This document shows, in pieces, positions 7,259-15,638 of a DNA stretch of 64,000 bases (the stretch's first letter is position 1; every line of letters starts with the position of its first letter). The DNA comes from Flavobacteriia bacterium (GTDB lineage: Bacteria > Bacteroidota > Bacteroidia > Flavobacteriales > Weeksellaceae). The position numbers and the translations under genes are program-made. The notes beneath the pieces were generated by a model. That model did not search any database. It was not told where the DNA came from and saw nothing but the letters and a program-made list of their open reading frames with translations. The DNA lies in assembly GCA_015999765.1 (NCBI GenBank), contig JAECQR010000007.1, positions 1-64,000 on the forward strand, given 5' to 3'.

Positions 7259-8764
7259 ATGCCCGACTCCCTGATCAAAAAAACGCCGAGCCCGAAATAC
7301 GATGTGGTATTAATCGGTGGCGGAATTATGAGTGCTACGCTGGCCACGCTTCTTCACGAGTTGGAGCCCGGCCTGAAGATTGCGATTTTCGAAAGACTGG
7401 GCAGGTTTGCCCAGGAAAGCTCCGCAGCCTGGAACAACGCCGGGACCGGTCATTCAGCATTCTGCGAACTGAATTATACTCCTTTAAAAGAAGACGGCAG
7501 CATCGATATCTCTAAGGCAGAAAATATCGCCGAGCAGTTTGAGATTTCCAAACAGTTCTGGGCTTATCTCGTGAAGAAAGAATATATACAGAGTCCAAAG
7601 CAGTTCATCACCTCCTGTCCTCACATGAGTCTGGTTTTCGGGCCTGCTGATGTGGAATATCTTAATAAGCGCCATGAAGCGATGATACAGTCACACCTCT
7701 TCCGCGGGATGGAATTTACGACCGATCACGCACAGTTGAACGAATGGATTCCGCTCGTCATGCAGAAACGGAAGGAACATGAAACCCTGGCAGCTACAAA
7801 AATGGACATGGGCACTGATGTAAATTTTGGAACACTTACAAGAAAAATGGGACGGTTCCTGGCTGATGATTCCAATGTATATGTTTTCCTTTATCATGAG
7901 GCTAAAGATCTGGAGCTTCGCGATGACGGAAAATGGGCGGTGGAAATCCGTGACAGGCTGCACCAGCATAATCAGCAGGTGGTAGCAGATTTCGTCTTCA
8001 TTGGAGCCGGAGGTTACGCTTTGCCGCTTCTCGACAGTTCTGATATCCCCGAAAGTGAAGGCTACGGAGGTTTTCCGGTGTCCGGCGAATGGCTCGTATC
8101 CCACAATCCCGACCTTATCGAAAAACACCATGCAAAAGTTTATACTTTAGCCTCCGTTGATGCTCCGCCCATGAGTGTGCCGCATCTTGACCTGAGAATT
8201 ATCGACGGCAAAAAAGCGCTGCTCTTCGGCCCGTTTGCAGGCTTTTCTACCAAATTTCTGAAAGAAGGCAGTTATCTTGATCTGCCGGAAAGCATCAACT
8301 TCAGCAATATCCGCTCGCTGTTTGGCGCGTGGTGGCACAATCTTCCGCTGACTCAATATCTCGTAAGACAGGTCGCAATGACCAAAGCACAGCGCGTACA
8401 GCATTTAAGGGAATTTATTAAAGACGCCGATGAAAAGGACTGGGAACTGAAAGTGGCCGGACAAAGAGTGCAGATCATTAAAAAAGATGAAGAACTTGGC
8501 GGTAAACTGGAATTCGGAACTGAAGTGGTGGTGAATGCCAACGGGACTATCGCGTCATTGCTCGGTGCTTCTCCGGGAGCTTCTACCGCAGCGTATGCCA
8601 TGATTCAGGTGTTGGAAAAATGTTTCCCCGACAAGCTTCAGAATGAATGGAAAAAGAAACTCCTCGAAATCATCCCGTCTTACGGACAGGATCTTTCTGA
8701 AAACCCTGAGCTCACCGAACAGATCCGCAATTATACCAAAGAAAAACTGGAGCTGGATTATTAA
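7259..8764 (+). CDS. mqo: Malate:quinone oxidoreductase
   Basis: A 501-residue FAD enzyme that oxidises malate to oxaloacetate and passes electrons to quinone, linking the TCA cycle to respiration. The N-terminal FAD-binding segment DVVLIGGGIMSATLATLL, the phrase SSAAWNNAGTGHSAFCELNYTP in outline, and C-terminal LLGASPGASTA are diagnostic of MQO. Length is normal. It acts as a peripheral protein on the cytoplasmic membrane face. It follows the TrhA gene by 42 bp and precedes an uncharacterised 129-aa ORF by 48 bp. Confidence 0.94.
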   Translation: MPDSLIKKTPSPKYDVVLIGGGIMSATLATLLHELEPGLKIAIFERLGRFAQESSAAWNNAGTGHSAFCELNYTPLKEDGSIDISKAENIAEQFEISKQFWAYLVKKEYIQSPKQFITSCPHMSLVFGPADVEYLNKRHEAMIQSHLFRGMEFTTDHAQLNEWIPLVMQKRKEHETLAATKMDMGTDVNFGTLTRKMGRFLADDSNVYVFLYHEAKDLELRDDGKWAVEIRDRLHQHNQQVVADFVFIGAGGYALPLLDSSDIPESEGYGGFPVSGEWLVSHNPDLIEKHHAKVYTLASVDAPPMSVPHLDLRIIDGKKALLFGPFAGFSTKFLKEGSYLDLPESINFSNIRSLFGAWWHNLPLTQYLVRQVAMTKAQRVQHLREFIKDADEKDWELKVAGQRVQIIKKDEELGGKLEFGTEVVVNANGTIASLLGASPGASTAAYAMIQVLEKCFPDKLQNEWKKKLLEIIPSYGQDLSENPELTEQIRNYTKEKLELDY

Positions 8765-8812
8765 TCGGTACAGTTCATTAAAAACCTTGTTCTTTAATTA
8801 TCTACCTCAGCA

Positions 8813-9202
8813 ATGCCTACTATTACCAAACCCGAAATCTGCCAGGAAATACTGGAAGCACTGCAAACCGAAATACAGGAGGAGAAACAGGTGATTGTGC
8901 ACTGCTGTTTTCCCGCAACGTTTTATGACGGAAGTCTGATCCGTATCTGGCGGTCGACTTTTCTGGTTGATGAACGTTTGAAACATAAAAGCAGCCTCAT
9001 CCATCATGAGAATATCTCGATTTTCCCTTACTGGACTGCGGTTCCTCCTATGCAGGATTACTGGTTTACTTTAGTTTTTTCGGGGTTACCGAAAGACTGC
9101 ACCAGCTTCGACCTGAGAGAGGAAATTCCCGAAGAAGGAGGTTTTCTGGTGAAAAACATCAAAAGAAACGGTACCGATGTTTACCGTGTGAAATTATCCT
9201 GA
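8813..9202 (+). CDS. Hypothetical protein, 129 aa
   Basis: A soluble, aromatic-rich 129-residue protein with no signal peptide or transmembrane helix. Notable phrases are VIVHCCFPATFYDGSLIRIW and FPYWTAVPPMQDYWFTLVF. No family is recognised. It lies between mqo and a DUF1684 gene on the same strand with short gaps (48 and 36 bp), so it may be co-transcribed with either. The composition and codon use match its neighbours, supporting a real gene. Confidence 0.6.
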   Translation: MPTITKPEICQEILEALQTEIQEEKQVIVHCCFPATFYDGSLIRIWRSTFLVDERLKHKSSLIHHENISIFPYWTAVPPMQDYWFTLVFSGLPKDCTSFDLREEIPEEGGFLVKNIKRNGTDVYRVKLS

Positions 9203-9238
9203 ACAATTAAAAACCACGTTAAAAAAATACAGCTCTTC

Positions 9239-9853
9239 ATGAAAAAAATTACTTTAATCCTGATCCTTATTTCAGCCTTCGCTTTTTCCCAGACCGAGAA
9301 GAAACAGATTTCAGAAATAAAAAAGTTCCAAAAGGAACTCAATGACGGGTACACGAATAAAAAGGAGACTCCGCTCAGGGGCGACAACTACACCAAATTC
9401 AGGAAACATCCGTTTTTTCCAATTGATTTAAAGTACAGGACTAAAGCGCAGTTTACGAAAACCGAAAACGCCGTTGCCTTCGAAATTCCAACTTCTTCGG
9501 GGAACACGCAGCCGTACCGCGAGTTTGGTAAAGCGACCTTTACCATAGATGGCTCAACGTATATCCTTACCGTATACCAAAGTCTGAATTTAATTCACAC
9601 CCCGGGCTATGAAGATTATCTGTTCCTGCCGTTCCGTGACGAGACGAATGGCAAGGAGACCTACGGTGGCGGTAAATACATTGATTTAAGGATTCCGGCC
9701 GGTGATCAAATTATCATCGATTTCAACCAGTCTTATCAGCCTTACTGCGCTTACAACGCGTATGACTACAGCTGCCCGATCGTGCCTGAAGAGAATTTTT
9801 TACCGGTAAGAATTGAAGCAGGAGTGCAGTATGACGATGTTTATCATCACTGA
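9239..9853 (+). CDS. Secreted DUF1684 domain-containing protein
   Basis: A 204-residue protein with a signal peptide (MKKITLILILISAFAFSQ). Mature phrases such as LRGDNYTKFRKHPFFPID, YLFLPFRDETNGKETYGGGKYIDL and FNQSYQPYCAYNAYDYSCPIVP in outline are the core of DUF1684. The family is widespread in Bacteroidota and Actinobacteria, with a GGGRY-like loop and a conserved NPYCAY segment, but its activity is unknown. Periplasmic or outer-membrane-facing location follows from the signal peptide. Confidence 0.85.
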   Translation: MKKITLILILISAFAFSQTEKKQISEIKKFQKELNDGYTNKKETPLRGDNYTKFRKHPFFPIDLKYRTKAQFTKTENAVAFEIPTSSGNTQPYREFGKATFTIDGSTYILTVYQSLNLIHTPGYEDYLFLPFRDETNGKETYGGGKYIDLRIPAGDQIIIDFNQSYQPYCAYNAYDYSCPIVPEENFLPVRIEAGVQYDDVYHH

Positions 9854-9906
9854 TGATTTCTAATGGCATAAAAATGGCTTTTCCAGAAACAATTAAATAA
9901 ATCGTT

Positions 9907-10062
9907 ATGGAAACCTCAAAAAGAAATAAACCGGCAACCTTGATTATAGTGTCGGTCGCGGTCATCGTGCTGCTGATCGTATTTTATTTTATACTGCTTA
10001 CCGTATTCCCGAATCTCTTCGAAACACTTCCGACAGGAAATGTGCAGCCGGTGCAGGATTAG
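9907..10062 (+). CDS. Small single-span membrane protein, 51 aa
   Basis: A short frame from an ATG at 9907 encodes 51 residues: a polar N-terminus (METSKRNKPAT), one strongly hydrophobic helix (residues ~11-36) and a polar tail. It lies 53 bp after the DUF1684 gene on the same strand, and its stop overlaps the stop of the convergent mtaB gene by 4 bp. No family is recognised. The clear amphiphilic layout and position argue for a genuine small membrane protein, but this remains a prediction. Confidence 0.5.
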   Translation: METSKRNKPATLIIVSVAVIVLLIVFYFILLTVFPNLFETLPTGNVQPVQD

Positions 10063-11408
10063 ATTTTCGCAAGAAATTCCTCGAAAGCAGGAACTACAGA
10101 TACCGTACCGTCGGCCTCAATCTTATTGAGTTTTAAATTCTCGATCTGATTAACGGACTGCCCGTCATAAGGTTTCTGAACGCGTACATAATTTTCAGTA
10201 AATCCGTACATGAATCCGTCTTTGTTTTCATGTTCCCAAAGCACAGGCAAGGTTTTTCCGATCTGGGTCTGGTAGAAAGCCATCTTCTTTTTTTCTGAAA
10301 GAATTCTGAGCATTTTATTGCGTTTTTTCCGCTCTGGAATCGGTACTATTCCGTGCATTTCAACAGCTTCAGTATTTTCTCTTTCGGAATAGGTGAAAAC
10401 GTGTAGATAGCTGATCGGAAGTTCGTTCAGGAAGTTATAGGTTTTGAGAAACTTCTCTTCCGTTTCCCCCGGAAATCCAACAATCACATCCACGCCGATA
10501 CAGGAATCCGGCATTACTTCACGGATTTTATTGATCCTGTTGGAATATAATCCAGTTAAATAACGTCGTTTCATCAGTTTCAGCAGATCGTCGCTTCCGC
10601 TTTGTAAAGGAATGTGGAAGTGCGGAACGAATCTTTTGCTTTTGGAAACCAGATCAATACTTTCGTCTTTCAGCAGGTTCGGTTCAATAGAAGAAATTCG
10701 GATTCTTTCAATCCCTTCCACCTGATCCAGTTCTGAAATCAAATCCAGAAAAGTGTGTTCGTGCTTTTTATTACCGAATTCACCTTTTCCATAGTCCCCA
10801 ATATTTACACCGGTCAGTACAATTTCCTTAATTCCTTTTCCTGCAATTTCGCTCGCGTTTTTCACCACATTTTCGATGGTGTCTGAACGTGAAATTCCTC
10901 TTGCTAAAGGAATGGTGCAATACGTACATTTATAGTCGCAGCCGTCCTGGACTTTAAGAAAAGCGCGGGTTCTGTCGCCGATAGAATAGCTTCCGATGAA
11001 GAAATCGGCTTCGTCAATTTCACAGGAATGAATCAAACCGTGATTTTCAGTTTTCTGCAGATCATCCAGATAGCTCAGAATATTGAATTTTTCTTTTGCT
11101 CCCAAAACCAGATCTACGCCTTCAATCGCTGAAATTTCTTCGGGTTTCAGCTGTGCATAACATCCCAGAATCACCACCAATCCATCAGGATTCGCTTTCA
11201 TGGCACGTTTCACATGAAATTTACATTCGCGGTCAGCATTTTCTGTTACCGAGCAGGTGTTGATCACGTATACGTGAGCCTTTTCGTCAAAGCTTACCTT
11301 TTCATAACCGGCGCCGGTGAGTTGGCGGGCAATGGTAGAGGTTTCCGCGAAATTTAATTTGCAGCCAAGAGTGTGAAAGGCAGCGGTTTTGGTGGTAGAA
11401 TGTTGCAT
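10059..11408 (-). CDS. mtaB: tRNA N6-threonylcarbamoyladenosine(37) C2-methylthiotransferase MtaB
   Basis: A 449-residue radical SAM methylthiotransferase that converts t6A37 to ms2t6A37 in ANN-decoding tRNAs. The N-terminal MTTase domain has its three cluster cysteines in TLGCKLN, NTCSVT and LGCYAQ. The radical SAM CxxxCxxC is in DGCDYKCTYCTIP, and a TRAM-like C-terminus follows. The spelling TLGCKLNFAET with KVQDGCDYKCTYC is characteristic of MtaB rather than MiaB or RimO. It ends convergently with the 51-aa membrane protein, sharing 4 bp. Confidence 0.92.
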   Translation of the reverse strand: MQHSTTKTAAFHTLGCKLNFAETSTIARQLTGAGYEKVSFDEKAHVYVINTCSVTENADRECKFHVKRAMKANPDGLVVILGCYAQLKPEEISAIEGVDLVLGAKEKFNILSYLDDLQKTENHGLIHSCEIDEADFFIGSYSIGDRTRAFLKVQDGCDYKCTYCTIPLARGISRSDTIENVVKNASEIAGKGIKEIVLTGVNIGDYGKGEFGNKKHEHTFLDLISELDQVEGIERIRISSIEPNLLKDESIDLVSKSKRFVPHFHIPLQSGSDDLLKLMKRRYLTGLYSNRINKIREVMPDSCIGVDVIVGFPGETEEKFLKTYNFLNELPISYLHVFTYSERENTEAVEMHGIVPIPERKKRNKMLRILSEKKKMAFYQTQIGKTLPVLWEHENKDGFMYGFTENYVRVQKPYDGQSVNQIENLKLNKIEADGTVSVVPAFEEFLAKI

Positions 11409-11466
11409 AATATGAAGCTGCGAATTTAAGCATTTTTTTTAACCCAATGTAGGGTGAGACGGGACA

Positions 11467-11492
11467 GAAAAAAACCACAAAACAGATTGTGG
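11467..11492 (-). terminator. Terminator of the cysteine dioxygenase-like gene
   Basis: Stem CCACAA/TTGTGG (11475-11480 with 11487-11492), followed on the minus strand by eight T (11474-11467). It sits between the dioxygenase stop (11536) and the mtaB start. Confidence 0.72.
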
Positions 11493-11535
11493 CTTTCACT
11501 AATGAAAAAGATATGAAAAAATTACTTTTCTGTTG

Positions 11536-12120
11536 TTAAATCTGAATGATTTTGGTGTACGCATTCTCGGGTAGATCCCATGCGCAGGACTGGGCAAGAT
11601 GCGACAGGTGAGCCACCTTGCGGTGTTCTGTATCGAATATTCTTACGCCTTCCAGGTTCAATTGGTCGCTGCGGTAAAGGTGCAGACTTACGCTGATGTC
11701 GTTTTCATTATTGATGATAGAATGAATTCCTGCGAGTTCTTCGGTAAAAACATCGCCTTCGCCGCCAACAGCCAGGGAATTGAATTCGATGAAATTTGAG
11801 TTTTCGCGGTAATTCACCACGCCCAGGCTTCCTTTCAGGATTTTGATTCTGCCGTCGTAACTTCCGTGATCGTGAATCGCCGTGCAGCTGTCGCCTCCCC
11901 AAATGGTAATCACCGCCAGCGGCTCATCTTCAAAAACCGGAATTCTGATGACATTTTCGTGGCCGATTTCTCTGTGGGACAAATTATAAACCGCATCGAA
12001 ATCCCTGTACCGGAAGGTGAAGAGCAAATCGCAGATTTCTTCAAAACTCAGCCTTTTTTTTGTTTTAAGGTCTTCGAGAACATGCGTTAAACTGGGGTCT
12101 TCGAATGGAGGTTTCATCAC
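11536..12120 (-). CDS. Cysteine dioxygenase-type cupin protein
   Basis: A 194-residue cupin-fold protein. The iron-site motif is seen in CTAIHDHGSYDGRIKILKGSL (two histidines of HxH, residues ~83-85), and a second cupin motif with a histidine lies in ELAGIHSIINN (~132). This arrangement matches thiol dioxygenases that oxidise cysteine (or 3-mercaptopropionate) to the sulfinate. Length fits the bacterial CDO type. The two adjacent ATG codons (12120, 12117) make the exact start uncertain by one residue. It has its own terminator and a long inverted repeat upstream. Substrate is inferred from family only. Confidence 0.8.
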   Translation of the reverse strand: MMKPPFEDPSLTHVLEDLKTKKRLSFEEICDLLFTFRYRDFDAVYNLSHREIGHENVIRIPVFEDEPLAVITIWGGDSCTAIHDHGSYDGRIKILKGSLGVVNYRENSNFIEFNSLAVGGEGDVFTEELAGIHSIINNENDISVSLHLYRSDQLNLEGVRIFDTEHRKVAHLSHLAQSCAWDLPENAYTKIIQI

Positions 12121-12160
12121 TTAGATTTTTGTAGTGTAAAGTTACGTACCACAAAACTGA

Positions 12161-12208
12161 TGTGATAAGCATCTTAAGTGATTTATATCAGCGCTGACTT
12201 TTATCACA
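12161..12208. repeat. Spaced 8-bp inverted repeat upstream of the dioxygenase gene
   Basis: Perfect arms TGTGATAA (12161-12168) and TTATCACA (12201-12208) flank 32 bp that include the 8-bp palindrome CAGCGCTG. It lies ~40 bp upstream of the cupin gene and 4 bp after the DinB-like stop. Could be an operator or an mRNA hairpin. Confidence 0.4.
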
Positions 12209-12211
12209 AGT

Positions 12212-12802
12212 TCAGGATTTGAACTCATCGCGTACTTCGGGGTCCTGAGCAAAACATACAGGGGATGAATTCTGAGGAATTTCGTCAGGATTTTGTTTTT
12301 TCAGCATTTCTGTATTGTATTCAGCTGATTTCGATTTTGGGATGGAAAGATTCTGCCAGTCTCCGTTCTTAAGGATTTTGGCCACGTAAATGATCTGGCC
12401 GATATGGTAGGGATAGTGTGCAAGCTGCCTCAACACTGCATCCAGTACAGTATGTTTCTCGCCGCGGATAAAAACAGTTTGATGAATATTATTTTCAGTG
12501 ATTTGATTCAATGCTTCGAAAAGCACTGCCCATCCTTTTTTCCAAAGTTCAAGCATCTGATCTCTGGATTTTATGTCACTGACAAATTCCGTGTCGCGGT
12601 TGCGCCAGGGTTTTTCTCCGTCTTCAATGAGGAAATTTGTCCAACGTGAAATCATGTTTCCTGAAAGGTGTTTTACAATAACCGCAATAGAATTGCTTTC
12701 GGAATTCGGCTGCCAGCGCAGCTGTTCATCATTCAGCTGAACAAAGGTTTTATCGCCAAGCTCTTTGTAGTAGAGAAAACGTCTGATGAATATTTCTTTC
12801 AT
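12212..12802 (-). CDS. DUF1572 family DinB-like protein
   Basis: A 196-residue helical protein of the DinB/YfiT superfamily. The phrases VKHLSGNMISRW and RQLAHYPYHIGQIIYVAKIL are the DUF1572 histidine-bearing segments; three conserved histidines form a likely divalent metal site in the four-helix bundle. Family members in Bacillus and Bacteroidota are thiol- or stress-linked transferases, but the substrate here is unknown. It is read leftward toward the cysteine dioxygenase gene with ~90 bp between, so co-regulation with thiol metabolism is possible but not shown. Confidence 0.82.
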   Translation of the reverse strand: MKEIFIRRFLYYKELGDKTFVQLNDEQLRWQPNSESNSIAVIVKHLSGNMISRWTNFLIEDGEKPWRNRDTEFVSDIKSRDQMLELWKKGWAVLFEALNQITENNIHQTVFIRGEKHTVLDAVLRQLAHYPYHIGQIIYVAKILKNGDWQNLSIPKSKSAEYNTEMLKKQNPDEIPQNSSPVCFAQDPEVRDEFKS

Positions 12803-12959
12803 GAGATTTTTTAAAGGGAAGGGAATCTAAATTACGAAATATTTCAAAACCTCAGGATTTATAGTTCTTATTTATATTGGAAAAAGGGTTTGGTTAAATA
12901 ATTCAGAAAATTAATGGCGGATGACGGATGAATTTTTTAATTTTGATAAAACAAATGCC

Positions 12960-13802
12960 ATGATCAAGCCGGAAAAACGATGCAGAAACTGCAATCATCA
13001 CCTGTTGCTGAATCAGAGATTCTGCCACGAATGCGGTCAGAGAACAGATACCCACCGCCTGAACTTTCATTATTTTCTGCATGAGGTGCCGCACAATATC
13101 TTTCATGTAGACGGCGGAATTATTTTCACCTTAAAGGAATTATTTACCAGACCGGGACATACAATCCGCGAATATTTAGAAGGGAAACGCCAGCCACATT
13201 TTAAACCTGTAATGCTCGTTCTGATCATGGGTTCGGTATGTGCGCTGATTCAGTATCTGCTGAAAGACCAAACCAAGAAAAAGATTGCCGACAGCGAAAT
13301 ACTGAAAGGCGATGTGAAGGCTTCAGGACTTACCAATTATGTTGATTTCGAAGGACTCGTTTTATATTTTAAACATATCGTTGAATGGTTGAGTAATCAT
13401 TTTGCGTTTACCGTTCTGCTCATGCTGCCAATTGCGGCTTGGGGATTTTTTCTGGGATTTAGAAAATACAGACTCAATTATCCTGAATGGCTTGTGGTAT
13501 TTCTCTTTCTCGCGGGGCAGTCGCTTACGGTGTATGTTTTTTTTATCTTTCTGAACCGGTTTTCAGGTAACTACAATGCCCTGTTTTTTCTGATATGTTG
13601 GGGATTGGTCACTTTTTCACTCACCCAGCTTTTCAATGAACGGGGGGCAAAGTATGTCGTTCTGCGGTCGCTTTGGTCCATATTTCTCAGTTATTTTTTC
13701 GCACTAATTTATATTGTTATCGCCGGTTTAATCATCGCGGCGATAGGATTTATACTCTACGGATACGACACCCTGATTCCAGTAATATCCAAGGAACTAT
13801 GA
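12960..13802 (+). CDS. DUF3667 membrane protein with zinc ribbon
   Basis: A protein of about 280 residues with an N-terminal zinc ribbon (CRNCNHHLLLNQRFCHECGQR: two CxxC pairs), the DUF3667 core (ITFTLKELFTRPGH..REYLEGKRQPHFKPV in outline) and about five membrane helices. The frame is open to an ATG at 12921, but homologous proteins start a few residues before the zinc ribbon, so the ATG at 12960 is preferred. The family is common and multi-copy in Bacteroidota; function unknown. Confidence 0.82.
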   Translation: MIKPEKRCRNCNHHLLLNQRFCHECGQRTDTHRLNFHYFLHEVPHNIFHVDGGIIFTLKELFTRPGHTIREYLEGKRQPHFKPVMLVLIMGSVCALIQYLLKDQTKKKIADSEILKGDVKASGLTNYVDFEGLVLYFKHIVEWLSNHFAFTVLLMLPIAAWGFFLGFRKYRLNYPEWLVVFLFLAGQSLTVYVFFIFLNRFSGNYNALFFLICWGLVTFSLTQLFNERGAKYVVLRSLWSIFLSYFFALIYIVIAGLIIAAIGFILYGYDTLIPVISKEL

Positions 13803-13861
13803 TAAGAATTAGGATAAAGGAAATTTAAACCTGAATAATTTTCAGCAGGAATTTAAATATT

Positions 13862-13869
13862 TACCTTTG
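13862..13869 (+). promoter_or_regulatory. Predicted -7 box of the glucan phosphorylase gene
   Basis: TACCTTTG matches TAnnTTTG, 29 nt before the ATG at 13899. The -33 region is not clear. Confidence 0.45.
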
Positions 13870-13898
13870 CACCTTAATTTTTATGAAAAAGAGATATT

Positions 13899-15554
13899 AT
13901 GGATTTCAAAAATTTTACAATGCCTTTCAGTATCAACCCTGAATATTCTAAAAAGGTAGCCTATTTTTCAATGGAATTTGCCATCGATCAGGCACTTAAA
14001 ATATATTCCGGCGGACTCGGATTTTTAGCAGGCTCCCATATGCGAAGCGCCTATAACCTGAAGCAGGATTTAGTAGGAATCGGTATTTTATGGAAATTCG
14101 GTTATTACGACCAGGCCAGAAATCACGACCAGACTTTGCAGCCAACATGGACCAGAAAAATGTATTCTTTTTTAGAAGATACAGGCATCAAATTTCAAAT
14201 TGAAATTCACTCTGCACCGGTTTGGGTAAAGGTGTATTATCTGGATCCCGAAATCTTCCATACCGCACCGATGTTTTTTCTTTCTACCGATGTTCCGGAA
14301 AACGATCATATTTCTAAAACAATCTGCCACAGACTTTACGATGCTAATGAATCTACAAAACTGGCTCAGTACATCCTATTGGGTAAAGGCGGCGCGAAAT
14401 TACTCGATGTAATGAATCTTGAAAGAGATGTTTACCATCTTAACGAGGCGCACGGGCTACCTGCAGCATTCTATTTACTGAAAAAATATGGAGGTGATTT
14501 GGAAAAAGTAAAAGAAAAACTTGTATTTACTACCCATACTCCTGAAGAAGCAGGAAATGAAAAACACAATCTTCATTTGTGTCACGATATGTCTTACTTC
14601 TCAGGACTTACCATCAACGAGGTGAAATCTATAGAAGGAGTTGCTGATGACCGTTTTAACCATTCCCTCTGTGCACTGAGGATGGCACGGGTAGCGAATG
14701 GAGTTTCGCAGCTGCATGGCGTAGTTTCCCGCGAAATGTGGAGCAAATATTCAAACATCTGCGAAATCAAAGCCATTACCAATGCCCAGGAATTTAAATA
14801 TTGGGCAGATAAACCGCTGTACGATGCTAAGGATGAAAACGATAATATGCTCTTTGATTTCAGAAAAAAGCACCTGAAAAAGAGAACATTTAAAATCGTA
14901 GCCGATCAGACCGGGAATTTATTTGATCCAAATATTTTCACCATAGTCTGGGCAAGAAGGTTTGCTGGATACAAGAGAGCAGATCTGCTTCTTCACGATA
15001 AAGAACGTTTCGAAAGACTTCTTAATAATCCTAAATATCCCGTACAGATCATCTGGGCAGGGAAACCTTATCCAATGGATTATTCGGCGATTTCTACTTT
15101 CAATACCCTTGTTGAGGAAAGCAAATATTACAAGAATATGGCCGTGCTTACCGGTTACGAACTTGCGCTGAGTAAGTCCTTGAAGCAGGGATCGGATCTT
15201 TGGCTGAACAACCCGAGAGTTCCGCGTGAGGCGTCTGGAACTTCCGGAATGACGGCTTCTATGAACGGATCGATAAACCTTTCTACCGATGACGGCTGGA
15301 TTCCGGAGTTTGCCAAAAACGGTGTAAACGGTTTTGTAGTGCCTCAGGCGGATTACAAAAATGCAAGCGTGTACGATCAGGATAATTTCGATCTCGAAAA
15401 CCTGTACAATGTTCTGGAAAATGAAATCCTTCCAATGTATTACGACAGACCAGATGAATGGAGAAAAGTGCAGCACAACGCGATGGAAGATGTTAAAAAA
15501 TCCTTCAACAGCGACCGGATGGCCGATGAGTATTACAAACAGATCTACGCATAA
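13899..15554 (+). CDS. glgP: Alpha-glucan (glycogen) phosphorylase
   Basis: A 551-residue GT35-type phosphorylase that releases glucose 1-phosphate from alpha-1,4-glucans. It is the short type (alpha-glucan family phosphorylase) without the long N-terminal extension of maltodextrin phosphorylases. Visible signatures are YSGGLGFLAG, NEAHG, TTHTPEEAGN, WARRFAGYKRADLL and the pyridoxal phosphate/substrate segment PREASGTSGMTASMNG followed by DDGW. Transcribed alone, with a strong terminator. No glycogen synthase or branching gene is nearby. Confidence 0.9.
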   Translation: MDFKNFTMPFSINPEYSKKVAYFSMEFAIDQALKIYSGGLGFLAGSHMRSAYNLKQDLVGIGILWKFGYYDQARNHDQTLQPTWTRKMYSFLEDTGIKFQIEIHSAPVWVKVYYLDPEIFHTAPMFFLSTDVPENDHISKTICHRLYDANESTKLAQYILLGKGGAKLLDVMNLERDVYHLNEAHGLPAAFYLLKKYGGDLEKVKEKLVFTTHTPEEAGNEKHNLHLCHDMSYFSGLTINEVKSIEGVADDRFNHSLCALRMARVANGVSQLHGVVSREMWSKYSNICEIKAITNAQEFKYWADKPLYDAKDENDNMLFDFRKKHLKKRTFKIVADQTGNLFDPNIFTIVWARRFAGYKRADLLLHDKERFERLLNNPKYPVQIIWAGKPYPMDYSAISTFNTLVEESKYYKNMAVLTGYELALSKSLKQGSDLWLNNPRVPREASGTSGMTASMNGSINLSTDDGWIPEFAKNGVNGFVVPQADYKNASVYDQDNFDLENLYNVLENEILPMYYDRPDEWRKVQHNAMEDVKKSFNSDRMADEYYKQIYA

Positions 15555-15582
15555 ACTTAAAATGTTTAAGTGGTAAATACAG

Positions 15583-15613
15583 AATCCGGAAATTTATTTC
15601 CGGATTTTTTATT
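15583..15613 (+). terminator. Terminator of glgP
   Basis: Perfect 10-bp stem AATCCGGAAA/TTTCCGGATT with loop TTTA (15583-15606), then a T-run. It excludes the upstream in-frame start of the next gene. Confidence 0.88.
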
Positions 15614-15638
15614 TACTTTTAGGCTAAGAAATTATTTT

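Noticed and set aside
14919-15476. Long minus-strand frame within glgP
   Set aside because: It opposes a clear phosphorylase gene, and its composition (many His, Arg, Ile) looks like a reverse shadow.
15570-15638. Upstream extension of the FAD oxidoreductase frame
   Set aside because: It begins with GTG inside the glgP terminator stem; homology-like sequence starts only at the ATG at 15639.
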